Program-made: the position numbers and the translations under genes
The notes under the pieces: generated by a model
The model's database searches: none
What the model saw: the letters and a program-made list of their open reading frames with translations, nothing else
Told to the model about the DNA's origin: nothing
In this document: positions 31,379-40,929 of the stretch, in pieces
How positions within the stretch are numbered: the first letter of the stretch is position 1
Layout of the letters: each line of letters starts with the position of its first letter
DNA from: Trichomonas vaginalis G3
Lineage: Eukaryota > Parabasalia > Trichomonadida > Trichomonadidae
Reading direction: 5' to 3'
DNA length: 64,000 nucleotides
Assembly (NCBI RefSeq): GCF_026262505.1
Contig: NC_067206.1
Span: forward strand, 23,327,896 to 23,391,895

Positions 31379-31904
31379 TTTTATTTTATTGTTTAATTTC
31401 CATTATTATTCTTTTTAATTATCAATACCTGTAATAAATCAGGTATCACATCTCATGAATAATGATATTTTCAAGATTTCAAACAAAATCTTGAAAAATC
31501 TTATCAATTGATTATTGATTTATCCTATTTTGAATGACAGTTAATTTTTTGGCATATTTTATCAAAATTGCATATACATTGTTCTATTTTTATTGAAGAT
31601 ATGTTTAAAATTATTGTTAGTGATTTATTGTGAGTAATAGAAAGTTTTGAATAGACCCATATGACATAATATAGCTATGAGGATCAAACCTTAAATGCTA
31701 TTCTAAGAGATTTTCAATTTTTCACATTTAAATCAATATATTCAGCAATAATTTATGGATAAACGAATGGATAATGATTAATTCCGGATTAAAATCCATA
31801 TGATACTTCATAATTCCACATCAATGAAAACATTTACTCTTCAAATTAAAAAGATAAAAACATTTGAACACAATAATAACTGTTTAGAAAATAATATAAA
31901 TCAA
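31379..31904. other. Intergenic between convergent host genes
   Basis: About 520 AT-rich bases between the 3' ends of kinase and reductase. No gene or repeat seen. Confidence 0.5.
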
Positions 31905-31908
31905 TTTA
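31905..31908 (-). terminator. Probable poly(A) signal in stop codon of reductase
   Basis: The stop codon TAA plus the next A forms TAAA on the minus strand, the trichomonad signal. Confidence 0.45.
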
Positions 31909-32832
31909 CCATCCATCACCATTTCCATCGCGCTTCCAAGTCTTCCTTGGATCAACATAGCGATAGAATCTTTCACGATTGCGAAGCCTTTGGATTTGGT
32001 CTTTTGTTAACTCAAAGTCCAAATGATTATTCTTGTAAATTCTCTCTGGAGTAACACTCTTTGCAAGTAAAGAAGCTCCAGGTTCAATAGTAAGAAGGAA
32101 CTTTAATTCAACCTCACCAACTGATTTACCTGTCTCAGCAGCAATCTTATTTAATTCTTCATCTTTAAGGACAACTGGCTCATCAGGTTTAGCCCAGTCT
32201 GGTGTACCAAGAGTAGAATAACCTGTAACGATAATTCCTTCTTTATGCATGTATTCTCTGAGTGGACCTTGTTGCATGTATAAGTTGAATTCAACTTGGT
32301 TTGTGTAGGGTGTTGTTTTTGCGTCGGAATATTTCAATCTTTCGAGCTGATTGATTGTCCAGTTTGAAACGCCAATTCTCTTTACTAAACCTTTCTCTAC
32401 AAGCTTCTCCATTGCTTTCCATGTATCAATTAAGGAGACTCCGTCATCAAAAATTGTATTTCCTTTTTCATCTAAAGGATTAAGGCTACCGCCAATTCCA
32501 GTGTTCTGGAATGCAAACGGATAATGCATTAAGTAGAGATCAAGGTAATCAAGACGTAAATCTTTAAGTGTTTTTCTGCATGCTTCTTCAACTATCTCAG
32601 GGCGATGATGTGTGTTCCATAATTTGGATGTAATCCAAATGTTTTCGCGTTTTATGCCGCTGTCCCAGCATTGCTGAAGTGCTTGTCCAACAATATCCTC
32701 ATTTTCATAACACAAGGCGCAATCTATATGAACATAGCCAGCTTCTTTGATGGCATAAGTAATAGCATTAACAAGATCTTCAGATCTTGGAGATTTCCAT
32801 GTTCCAAGGCCAATAGTTGGAATTCGATTCAT
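31906..32832 (-). CDS. Host aldo-keto reductase
   Basis: 308 residues from ATG 32832 (MNRIPTIGLGTWKS). The AKR catalytic tetrad is complete: Asp 37 and Tyr 42 in HIDCALCYENE, Lys 70 in TSKLWNTHH and His 103 in LYLMHYPFAF. Later family marks are GVSNW, QVEFNLYMQQ and the cofactor-binding region LLAKSVTPERI. It should reduce aldehydes or ketones with NADPH in the cytosol; substrate unknown. Length is normal for the family (about 310-320). It faces the kinase gene tail-to-tail. Together the two mark the only clear host DNA in the window. The stop codon forms TAAA. Confidence 0.93.
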   Translation of the reverse strand: MNRIPTIGLGTWKSPRSEDLVNAITYAIKEAGYVHIDCALCYENEDIVGQALQQCWDSGIKRENIWITSKLWNTHHRPEIVEEACRKTLKDLRLDYLDLYLMHYPFAFQNTGIGGSLNPLDEKGNTIFDDGVSLIDTWKAMEKLVEKGLVKRIGVSNWTINQLERLKYSDAKTTPYTNQVEFNLYMQQGPLREYMHKEGIIVTGYSTLGTPDWAKPDEPVVLKDEELNKIAAETGKSVGEVELKFLLTIEPGASLLAKSVTPERIYKNNHLDFELTKDQIQRLRNRERFYRYVDPRKTWKRDGNGDGW

Positions 32833-32967
32833 CGTATCGGATGTCAATTTTATATAAATTTTACCTCACTTCATTTTTAAAAATTCACCACCCTCGAGAT
32901 GATGATAATGTTCAAAATTACATTAGAGATCTCTTCACAGAAACAATCATAATTAAAAAAAAAAGGT

Positions 32968-33130
32968 AGTGGGGCTTCCAGGGGCTGCGCCCCTTCTAGC
33001 CCTGAAGATGTTTAGTATAAATGAAGTTTTTATTCGGAGGGCTTCCAGGCGCGTTGCGCACTCTAGCCCTGAAGATGTTTAGTATAAATGAAGTTCTTAT
33101 ATACGGGTCTTCCAGGAGCTTTTCACAAAT
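32968..33130 (+). repeat. Left-end repeats of element C
   Basis: Three copies, decaying rightward, of a unit of about 65-75 bases starting GGCTTCCAGG and including CTAGCCCTGAAGATGTTTAG (about 32972, 33042, 33108). The first copy carries a GC-rich hairpin at 32972-33002 (GGGCT...GGGGC-TGC-GCCCC...AGCCC). They resemble terminal repeats. Confidence 0.65.
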
Positions 33131-33201
33131 TATATATGTTTTCATGTTTTGTCACTTTTCTGTCACTTTTCAGGAAAAAACATTTTTATTATTATATATA
33201 A

Positions 33202-34020
33202 ATGAATTTTACAAAACCACCGTTACCGTTCTTTGGAAATAAGGGTAAATGTAAAGATATTCTATTGAGAGAACTTAAGAAACTACCGAATGGTCTAACA
33301 TTTGTAGATTTGTTCGGTGGAAGTTTCTATATATCCCATTTGTGCCATACAATATTCCCAGACTCAAAGATTATATGCAATGACTTCGACAACTATATGG
33401 ACCGTCTCAAACATATACCAGACACAAACAATATATTGAAAGCGTTAAAAGAAAAGATACCTATAGGTAAGATGGAACGTATACCATTAGATAAGAAAAA
33501 TATTGTGAGAGAGGTTTTGAAAAAAGCAGAATATATAGACTGGGATAGTATATCTGCTAGACTATTATATAGTGGTTCTATAAGAGTTCATGACATTGAA
33601 ACACTTATGTCAAATGTTTTATATCTTAACTATACAAATGTTTTCAAAGAGGACATAGAAAAATATATTGAGGGTATAGAGTTTGTGAGATGTCATTGGA
33701 CAGAGTTGTATGAAAAATATAAAGACAAGGAAAATGTTTTCTTTATAGTGGACCCGCCGTTCTATAACACATGGGATTTTCAATACCAAGTAGACTGGAC
33801 TTTGAGAGACTCTTTAGAAACTTTAGACGTTTTACATAACTGTCCATGCTTTTACTTTACATCCGATAAAAGTGGTTTGGAAACCGTTATGAAATGGTTA
33901 GAGGACATACATGACTATGAGTTTAGATATGACAAGATAGAATATGAGAGAGGTCCTATAAACCGGAGAAAGTGTCATAACAAAGAAATTTTATTGGTAA
34001 GTAAATGTGGTTTGAAATAG
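33202..34020 (+). CDS. Adenine-specific DNA methyltransferase, D12/Dam class
   Basis: 272 residues. The N-terminus PPLPFFGNKGK is motif X, FVDLFGGSF is motif I (S-adenosylmethionine binding) and FFIVDPPFYN is motif IV (DPPF catalytic). The order X, I, IV is that of the alpha class, to which Dam and T4 Dam belong. These enzymes methylate the N6 of adenine, often in GATC; specificity here is inferred only. Phages and virus-like elements use them to mark or protect their DNA. It is the first gene after the left-end repeats. The element's intergenic palindromes centre on AGATCT, which contains GATC. Frame complete, start at ATG 33202. Confidence 0.85.
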   Translation: MNFTKPPLPFFGNKGKCKDILLRELKKLPNGLTFVDLFGGSFYISHLCHTIFPDSKIICNDFDNYMDRLKHIPDTNNILKALKEKIPIGKMERIPLDKKNIVREVLKKAEYIDWDSISARLLYSGSIRVHDIETLMSNVLYLNYTNVFKEDIEKYIEGIEFVRCHWTELYEKYKDKENVFFIVDPPFYNTWDFQYQVDWTLRDSLETLDVLHNCPCFYFTSDKSGLETVMKWLEDIHDYEFRYDKIEYERGPINRRKCHNKEILLVSKCGLK

Positions 34021-34136
34021 GACTACTTGTTTTAGGTTTTTTCCATTGTGTCATTTATTTATTTGACGTGGCAGAAAAATACAGAGAATATGAAGATGAA
34101 CCAATGCCTGCAAATGTCCAGTATATGTACTCGTAA
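34005..34136 (+). CDS. Small single-pass membrane protein (43 residues)
   Basis: Overlaps the last 16 bases of the methyltransferase gene in another frame. It starts MWFEIGLLVLGFFHCVIYLF, one hydrophobic segment of about 18 residues, followed by a short charged tail ending NVQYMYS. The next gene starts 23 bases later, so it fits a tight operon-like run. A chance frame is possible, but the clean hydrophobic helix, the start-stop overlap and the lack of other content between the neighbours favour a real gene. Confidence 0.5.
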   Translation: MWFEIGLLVLGFFHCVIYLFDVAEKYREYEDEPMPANVQYMYS

Positions 34137-34159
34137 GAGATATTTTTATCTAATATTAA

Positions 34160-34522
34160 ATGGACGCACAGAACTTAGCGAATGCACAGCAACCTGGACA
34201 ACCAAACCCAGAGAATATTCCAAATGAAGTTAGAATACAAACTGCAATGGCAAACTATGGTCAAGTGCCAACAGATGTACAAATGCAAACTGCCATGTCA
34301 AATGACGCTGCGTTAGGTTTGCCACCATGGTATGCAAATATGAGATGGAAAGAGTTTTATACAAACCCCGAAGTGGGATATAAACAACTCTATGCAGATG
34401 ACGCGAACACAGGAGTTGACCCAGAATATGTTTTCTACCAGAGGAGAAACAGAATGTATGAGCTCCAGTTAAAGAATGCTATGGAACTCAACAGGAAACG
34501 TAAGAGACTAGGTGGACATTAG
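34160..34522 (+). CDS. Unknown 120-residue protein
   Basis: The N-terminal 25 residues are rich in Q, N and P. Two copies of a VRIQTAMANYGQ / VQMQTAMSNDA motif follow, then a Trp/Tyr-rich segment (PPWYANMRWKEFYTNPEVGY) and a basic C-terminus (NRKRKRLGGH). It lies 18 bases upstream of the amphipathic peptide gene, so a virion or core role is plausible. No family recognised. Confidence 0.55.
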   Translation: MDAQNLANAQQPGQPNPENIPNEVRIQTAMANYGQVPTDVQMQTAMSNDAALGLPPWYANMRWKEFYTNPEVGYKQLYADDANTGVDPEYVFYQRRNRMYELQLKNAMELNRKRKRLGGH

Positions 34523-34540
34523 ATTTTTACATATAGTAAA

Positions 34541-34783
34541 ATGGGTTTCTTCAGTAGTATTGGAAACTTCTTCAGAAGAGTTGGAAGAGGTATATGGAAT
34601 GGAATAAAAACCGTAGGAAGAGGAATTTGGAACGGAGTCAAAAATATTGGTAAAAGAGTAGGTCAGTTTGTTGGTATTATACCTAAAGACCCTGAACCAG
34701 AAGAACAAGCTCCTGTTATACAACAGCCTGAACCTGCACCACAGTCAAGTTGGCAACCAAATCCAACACCTCAACCGTATTAA
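34541..34783 (+). CDS. Amphipathic capsid-associated peptide with Pro-rich tail
   Basis: 80 residues. Positions 1-50 are a basic amphipathic helix containing a tandem repeat VGRGIWNGIKT / VGRGIWNGVKN; positions 51-80 are a Pro/Gln tail ending NPTPQPY. In layout it parallels the MAAGFFKKLWD peptides of element B. A membrane-disrupting or DNA-binding virion protein is likely by analogy to adenovirus-like systems; this is inference. Confidence 0.6.
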   Translation: MGFFSSIGNFFRRVGRGIWNGIKTVGRGIWNGVKNIGKRVGQFVGIIPKDPEPEEQAPVIQQPEPAPQSSWQPNPTPQPY

Positions 34784-34787
34784 AAAA

Positions 34788-35634
34788 TTATATTTTTACC
34801 GTTCGATAGTAGTTGTATATGAAACTAAGTTCTAAGTAAAACGCATGGTATAATGGAATTGTTCTTTTTCTTCCATCTGTAGTAAACCATACTTGAAAGT
34901 CTGAAATACTTCCACTTGGTGGTTCATATAGCTTTGTAGGTTTTTCGTAAAAGTCATTTGCCAAGCATAAAAAAGAGTTTTGGGCGCCAGAAAATGAAGC
35001 ATGAACAATAATAGCATCTGAGTCGAAAACATTTTCATATGTTCCATTAGGGTTTTCGACTTCATAAAAGTCCGGGTGTACTGGATATTCTGCAGGCTGA
35101 TTTAACATCCTCAGAAATCTATACCATGCCAAGTTGTTATATTTTGTAGAAATATAACGTTTTCTCCAAGGTCTTCTATTCTATTGATTTTAACAGTTGC
35201 ATTTTTCCTGTCATATATAATATCGAGATGGTACTCTCCTTCGTCAATGTTATACTGGTTTGCATATTCGAGATAGATATCGTTTATTTTTTCTTGAAAA
35301 GCTTGAAGAGTTGTTTCTAAGTTTACAAGCAAACTAACTTGTAAAAGTTTTCCCTGTTCAAATTTCTCATACGTACGTTTTTCTTTGTTATAGTATCGAA
35401 CTTCAAACCGACCGTAAATGGGAAACCATGTATGGCTTCTGAAATGAACTTCATTCTACGAAAGCCAATAGCTTTTGTGACGGATGGGTCTCTTAACCAT
35501 CTCAATGGGTAGTCAAAACGATAGCCTTCATGCTTTACGGTCTCTGTCTCAAACTTTTGACCTACATTGGTAAAAAGTTCATCTAATGGTTTAGTTGTAG
35601 CAACTCTAGAATTTTCTTTTTCTATTGAAAGCAT
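34788..35634 (-). pseudogene. Penton/minor-capsid-like gene
   Basis: Minus-strand frames fill this stretch. The 5' part has FDYPLRWLRDPSVTKAIGF followed by RRMKFI, matching in layout FKFPTDWIVNINEEKYIGI in element D (55799 onward). The 3' part ends in beta-rich HAFYLELSFIYNYYRTVKI. The gene is opposed to the neighbouring structural genes, as is the matching gene in B. It looks broken (about two breaks). A minor capsid protein is the best guess. Confidence 0.45.
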
Positions 35635-35652
35635 ATTTTATCTAGAATAAAA

Positions 35653-36714
35653 ATGTCAAATGAAACAGCGTCTATGAGAGAAATACAACACAACCGACAA
35701 CTCATTATACAAGCTCTAAATAAGAACACAACAAACCTTTCAAACTATTCTAAGATATCTGAGTCATTGAAAGAAGGAAACTTAAAACTGACATTAAACC
35801 CAATGACAGATGAGTTTCTGTTTCAAGACAATAAGAACCATACTGTCTGTATAAATCCAACAAAAGGAACTTTAAACGAGAAACCTATAAATGAACTTCT
35901 TTTGAAAGCAGATGTTGACAACAAAGCTGACAAAGAATATGTAGACGATGCAATAGCAAAAGAAGAAGAAAGAGCTAACAATGCTTATGCAACAAAAGAA
36001 CATACTCATCCTGAACTAGCAGACAAAACATATGTTGACAATAAAATGTCAAGTGAAGTGACAAGAGCTGAAAACGAATATTCTAAAAAGACTCATATAC
36101 ATTCTATATCTGAAATAACAGACTTACAAGAAACCTTAAACATGAAAAGTGCCGTTGGACATACACATTCTATATCTGAAATAACAGACTTAAACGTTAG
36201 CCTTGAAAAGAAAGCAGATAAGGGATGGGTGGCTAGTGTGTTAGTGAAGAAGGCGGATAAGGAATATGTGGATGAAAAAGATAACGAAATGAAAGAAAGG
36301 GTTGACTGGTACCATGAATGGACATCGAAGATTTTAAAAACTAAAGCCGATACAGGATGGGTTTCAGGATGTTTAGACCTTAAAGCAGATAAAACTTATG
36401 TTAACGATGAGTTAGAGAAGAAAGCAGACAAGAACCATACACATACAAGTTTTACAACTTTTACAGCAGACGACATAATATTGAACTTTGACCTTGGTTC
36501 AAGTGCACCATTAGAAAATCCGAGTACAAGCGTAAAAGATACACTAAACAGTTTAGATAACAGTTGCAGGAACATTGAAAGTCATGCCAGAAACTTTGAA
36601 GCACATGAACTACCCGCTCATCGAAATGTTTTTAAACATGAACGTATATGGTTTTGTCATGATTTCATCGTAATGAGCGTAAATCAGACAAAAATATATT
36701 TTGGTGAAAGGTGA
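35653..36714 (+). CDS. Fibre-like protein with coiled-coil repeats
   Basis: 353 residues. Repeated units of the type THIHSISEITDLQETL and KADKEYVDE.. alternate through residues 80-260, as in trimeric phage tail fibres and spike shafts. Residues about 213-258 (DEKDNEMKERVDWYHEWTSK onward) match the fibre gene of element B almost base for base. The end lacks the collar-type tip seen in B. A receptor-binding or decorating fibre is likely. Starts at ATG 35653, 18 bases from the divergent penton-like gene. Confidence 0.65.
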   Translation: MSNETASMREIQHNRQLIIQALNKNTTNLSNYSKISESLKEGNLKLTLNPMTDEFLFQDNKNHTVCINPTKGTLNEKPINELLLKADVDNKADKEYVDDAIAKEEERANNAYATKEHTHPELADKTYVDNKMSSEVTRAENEYSKKTHIHSISEITDLQETLNMKSAVGHTHSISEITDLNVSLEKKADKGWVASVLVKKADKEYVDEKDNEMKERVDWYHEWTSKILKTKADTGWVSGCLDLKADKTYVNDELEKKADKNHTHTSFTTFTADDIILNFDLGSSAPLENPSTSVKDTLNSLDNSCRNIESHARNFEAHELPAHRNVFKHERIWFCHDFIVMSVNQTKIYFGER

Positions 36715-37320
36715 GATCTCACCTCTTTCTCACCTGTTTCTCACCCGTTGAATTTTGTATAAAAAGCAACCGTCGAAATTCCGGCGGTTGCTATATTCTT
36801 CACAAAATGCTTGTTTGAGGTCGAGCCACTTTTGGCTCCATCGATTCTTTCAACCCAAAATTCTTGAGTTTTGTTCTGAATTAATAAAAAATATTTATTT
36901 AGGTGAAGAGGTGAGATCTCACCGTTTTCTCACCTGTTTCTCACCTCTTTTCTACCATCGTAGAAAACACACAAACTCTTGAATTTTGTTGTTCCCGACC
37001 AAAATATATTTTAGGTGAAGAGGTGAGATCTCACCCGTTTTCTCACCCGTTTTCTCACCTCTTTTCTACCATCGTAGAAAACACACAAAACTCTTGAATT
37101 TTGTTGTTCCCGGACCAAAAAATATATATTTAGGTGAAGAGGTGAGATCTCACCTGTTTTCTTCACTCTTTTCTCACCTCTTTCTACCATCGTAGAAAAC
37201 ACAAAAACTCTTGAATTTTGTTGTTCCCGGACCAAAAAATATATTTTAGGTGAAGAGGTGAGATCACCCGTTTTCTCACCTCTTTCTCACCTCTTTTTCT
37301 CACCGGTTGAATTTTCCGAA
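36700..37320 (+). repeat. Tandem repeats with GGTGAGATCTCACC palindromes
   Basis: Exact palindromes at 36710-36723, 36910-36923, 37022-37035 and 37141-37154, each preceded by AGGTGAA and followed by runs of CACCTGTTTTCTCACC type. From 36900 the unit is about 115-120 bases and includes CTACCATCGTAGAAAACACA, itself a small hairpin. Gene-free. Confidence 0.85.
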
Positions 37321-37425
37321 ATAAAAAATAAAGTTAGTTTTTTTTAAAAAAATATTTTTTATTTTTATTGTAAGAACATTAGCAACAACAGCACCAAACT
37401 CGTTTAGTCATTGAACCCAACTTCA
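37321..37425 (+). promoter_or_regulatory. Conserved upstream motif before 288-residue gene
   Basis: AATAAAGTTAGTTTTTTTT, then a T-rich tract and TTGTAAGAAC. The same layout precedes genes at about 39369 and 40065 and, on the minus strand, the KilA-N gene of D (62370-62430). Probably the element's own promoter. Confidence 0.55.
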
Positions 37426-38292
37426 ATGTTAGTAGAGATGAAAAGCTTCATTCCTTCTTCATATACTTTCGAAACAGAAATCCAGAAGATAAAGCAGGAA
37501 CTTCTCCAAGGAGATTTAGATTGCACTGCAAAAGATGAAACAAATGAACAGTATCTTTATGAAATGCAGGACCTCATCGACCATCTACCTAAACTTCCTG
37601 AAATCCAACAACAAAAGCTTACTATTCCAGAATTTGAAGAAATAGAAGTCAAAGCAACTGACTCAGTTGAAATAAAGAAGTTCATACGTAAGATTAACTA
37701 TGAGTTTCTTGGATTTCATTGCAACCACAAAGTCATGGACAAAGATTGCGACATGTTATATAAGAATGTTTCTGACATATATAAATCGGAGGAGTTTAAG
37801 ACCTACGACAACTTTGTTTCGTTAGTTGCTGAATGTGTATGGCAGATAAGAGATAAAGATAAAAGATGTAAAGTATGGAACGAACAAATCAGACCTGCAT
37901 GTTTTGAGTTAAAGAAAACCATTGACGCTATAGTTGTACTTGCAGGACAAATTTCAATGTACAATGCTAAAATGAACCCACAATGTTCTAAATGTAAAGC
38001 AGCAATGAGGAAATATAACTACTCCGTCAAAGAGATAGAACGTATGCGAAACGACTATGCTGACTTAAAGAAAGAAGCAGAGAAACCAGCAGAAAATAAA
38101 ATGGACATGTTAGAATTTCTAAACAAAAACTATCAAACTGCTGACGATTTCCTTCTTTCAGATGTCAAGAAGAAATATAAAGATACATTCAATATTGTGA
38201 AAACTTTTGACATACTGACAGAAGAAATAGAAGCCACAAAATTGTTTAGAATTTCAAATATACATCGTACAATTCATGTAAAACGCTTATAA
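37426..38292 (+). CDS. Unknown 288-residue coiled-coil protein with CxxC
   Basis: Starts at ATG 37426 (MLVEMKSFIPSSYTFETEIQ). Mostly helical; includes NPQCSKCKAAMRKYNYSVKE (one CxxC pair) and a following long charged helix to about residue 235. A close relative is encoded on the minus strand at the right edge of the window (63251-63978). In both elements it is the nearest sizeable gene upstream of the KilA-N gene and follows GAGATCTC palindromes. Not recognised as any known family. Confidence 0.65.
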   Translation: MLVEMKSFIPSSYTFETEIQKIKQELLQGDLDCTAKDETNEQYLYEMQDLIDHLPKLPEIQQQKLTIPEFEEIEVKATDSVEIKKFIRKINYEFLGFHCNHKVMDKDCDMLYKNVSDIYKSEEFKTYDNFVSLVAECVWQIRDKDKRCKVWNEQIRPACFELKKTIDAIVVLAGQISMYNAKMNPQCSKCKAAMRKYNYSVKEIERMRNDYADLKKEAEKPAENKMDMLEFLNKNYQTADDFLLSDVKKKYKDTFNIVKTFDILTEEIEATKLFRISNIHRTIHVKRL

Positions 38293-39310
38293 AAAAAAGA
38301 GGTGAGGAAAACAGGTAGATCTCACCTCTTCACCTAAAATATATTTTGCCGAGTAAAATGACCAAATCATTATATAACTGTTATTTTTTGACGAAGAGAA
38401 CTTTTGCACTTCGTCAAAAAAAATCCCGAAATCTATCTTTATACAAAATTCAAGAGGTGAGAAAAGAGGTGAGAAAAGAGTGAGATCTACCTCTTCACCT
38501 AAATATATTTATTTTGCCGAAAAAATGACCAAATTTCATTATATAACTGTTATTTTTGACGAAGAGAACTTTGACACTTCGTAAAAAAATCCTGAAATCA
38601 TATCTTTTTATACAAAATTCAACGAGGTGAGAAAAGAGGTGACAAAACGGGTGAGATCTCACCTCTTCACCTAAAAAATATTTTTGCTGAGTAAAATGAC
38701 ATATGGAACACATACTTTTTCAGTAAGGACATATGGGGTAGAAAAGAGGTGAGAAAACGGGTGAGATCTAACCTCTTCACCTAAAATATATTTTTGCCGA
38801 AAAAAATGACCAAATTTCATTATATAACTGTTATTTTTGACGAAGAGAACTTTGACACTTCGTAAAAAAATCCCTGAAATCATATCTTTTATACAAAATT
38901 CAAGAGGTGAGAAAAGAGGTGAGATCTCACCTCTTCACCTAAAATTATATTTGCCCGATAAAATGACCAAATTTCATTATATAACTGTTATTTTTTGACG
39001 AAGAAACTTTTGCACTTCGTAAAAAAATCCCTGAAATCGTGAAAAAATGACCAAATTTCATTATATAACTGTTATTTTTTGACGAAGAGAACTTTTCACT
39101 TCGTAAAAAAAATCCCTGAATCGTGAAAAAATGACCAAATTTCATTATATAACTGTTATTTTTTGACGAAGAGAACTTTTGCACTTCGTAAAAAAAATCC
39201 TGAAATCGTGAAAAAATGACCAAATTTCATTATATAACTGTTATTTTTTTGACAAGAGAACTTTTGCACTTCGTAAAAAAATCCTGAAATCATATCTTTT
39301 ATACAAGATA
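38293..39310 (+). repeat. Degenerate tandem repeats of element C
   Basis: Mixed copies of two units: GGTGAGATCTCACC palindromes (exact at 38650-38663 and 38918-38931, imperfect elsewhere), and a block of about 80 to 100 bases, AATGACCAAATTTCATTATA followed by a CGAAGAGAACTTTTGCACTTCG hairpin. At least seven copies of the second lie between 38350 and 39290. Small indels between copies may be partly sequencing error. Frames read through this are not genes. Confidence 0.8.
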
Positions 39311-39368
39311 GAAAAAATAAAGTTAGTTTTTTTTTAAATTTTTTTTATCTTGTATGTAAGAAACAGAA

Positions 39369-39994
39369 AATGACAACATTGAGTTGAAACAGTTAGAAAG
39401 ATAGACAATGACACCAAAATGGTTAGAATAGGTGATTAAAACGTAAGATACTCCAAAGAAATACAACAAATATTCTTTGTCAGACATTCTAACACTATCT
39501 GGAAAGAAAACATCCCACGACTGGGTTAGAACTGCTTCTACTCAGAAAATTTTGACAAGAAATCCTGAGCTTATGATATCGGTAAGATTCTATGGAACAA
39601 GAGCAATCTCATTGACAAAAGTCTTATACCAATAGTTTTGTTATGGTTAGACCCAGTTGTTGGATATAACTTCATAACATATGGTTCATTCGATACGGAA
39701 CGTTGCAGTGAAGGCTTACTTTACATCGTTCAGAAACCGAAGGACTTCAATACAAAGAGATATAAGATAGGAAGAACATATAATATAACTCAAAGATATG
39801 ACAGTACAGTCAATAGAGCAAGGTTGTGTTTGTTAACGATATGAGAGCTGCTGAAACAGAACTACTTGAAAAGTTTGAGAAAATGTATGGTGCTCCCACG
39901 AAGGTAAAGAAACGTTTGAAGTAGATGAGATAGATAAAGCTATAAAATTATTTGACGAAGTTGCTGAAAATACATGTAAAGCGTTTATTTTTGG
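39369..39994 (+). pseudogene. KilA-N/T5orf172-like gene
   Basis: Frames here encode SDILTLSGKKTSHDWVRTAS, resembling a KilA-N N-terminus, and then GLLYIVQKPKDFNTKRYKIG followed by RTYNITQRYD, a T5orf172 (GIY-YIG-like) signature. The KilA-N plus T5orf172 pairing is common in large DNA viruses and phages and is linked to DNA binding. It looks broken (a few breaks) but lies in the noisy zone. Confidence 0.55.
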
Positions 39995-40064
39995 TCTTTT
40001 GTGAAAGTAAGAAATAACGCTAATTTTTTAAAATATTTTTTTTTATTTTGTATTGTAAGACAGA

Positions 40065-40890
40065 TATGTCAACAACAGAGAACACAACAACTGCTATCGT
40101 TCATGAAGACATAAAGAAGAATACGAGTGGGTTCAGTATAACCAACAGTTACGTCTCATTCGTTCGGTCAAAGATGACATGTACCAAATGCAAAGTATTT
40201 TGACAGCATGTTTGCACCAGACACTAAACACGCAGACGACTGGTTCAAAAACAACAGACAAAAGAACTTTTGAGCGAAGCACAGGACCCCGACTTTTTCC
40301 GGGTCGCCAAAACTCTATGAAACGTAAAAAATTTGCCAAATGGTTTGAGAGGTTGGTATGACATAGACTTCTTGTAAATGCTGTTGCAATGTGGGCTTCA
40401 CCTCGTTATGCTTGTATATTTTCATGATGTTAGATGAAATTCATAGACAAGAACGTGAAGAGATGGAAAAGAAACTTCAAGCAAAAGATGAAGTCATGAA
40501 GCAAAAGACAAAGCCTTCAGAAAAGAATACCACGTTCGGTACCAAAAGGAAAGGAAAAAGAACTATAAGTATATGATTTATACTGAAGAGATGGAAATGA
40601 AGAAGACAGAAGATATGGTTAATGTTGCATTTAGTAGAAGAAACAACAAAGCTTTACGACCTTGCTAAGATTTACAAATCTGACAGAAATTGGTTCTATC
40701 GCGAAAACTTACCGATTCAATGACACCAAATGAAGATGTGAAACAAATAGATTCAAGATACGTTACCTCAAACACCACACTATGAATATTAAAAGGTTGT
40801 AACAATACTTACCTTCAAAGAAATTTGCCGCTACTGAAAGAAAAAATAACAGAGTATTTTGACAACTCAAACAAGCAGAGTAAATGAACC
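40065..40890 (+). pseudogene. KilA-N-like gene, relative of 61504-62364
   Basis: It starts like the D gene (MSTTENTTTAIVHED) after the shared upstream motif. Recognisable pieces follow: DDMYQMQSI-type sequence, MLDEIHRQEREEMEKKLQAK, and later FYREN-type sequence. Many breaks compared with D; they could be decay or read errors. Confidence 0.6.
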
Positions 40891-40929
40891 ATTATTTTCA
40901 AGCTTGACTTCAGATGGCTCAGGTACTCT

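Noticed and set aside
38495-39223. Minus-strand frames with repeated FGHFF-type peptides
   Set aside because: They are readings of the tandem repeats of element C.
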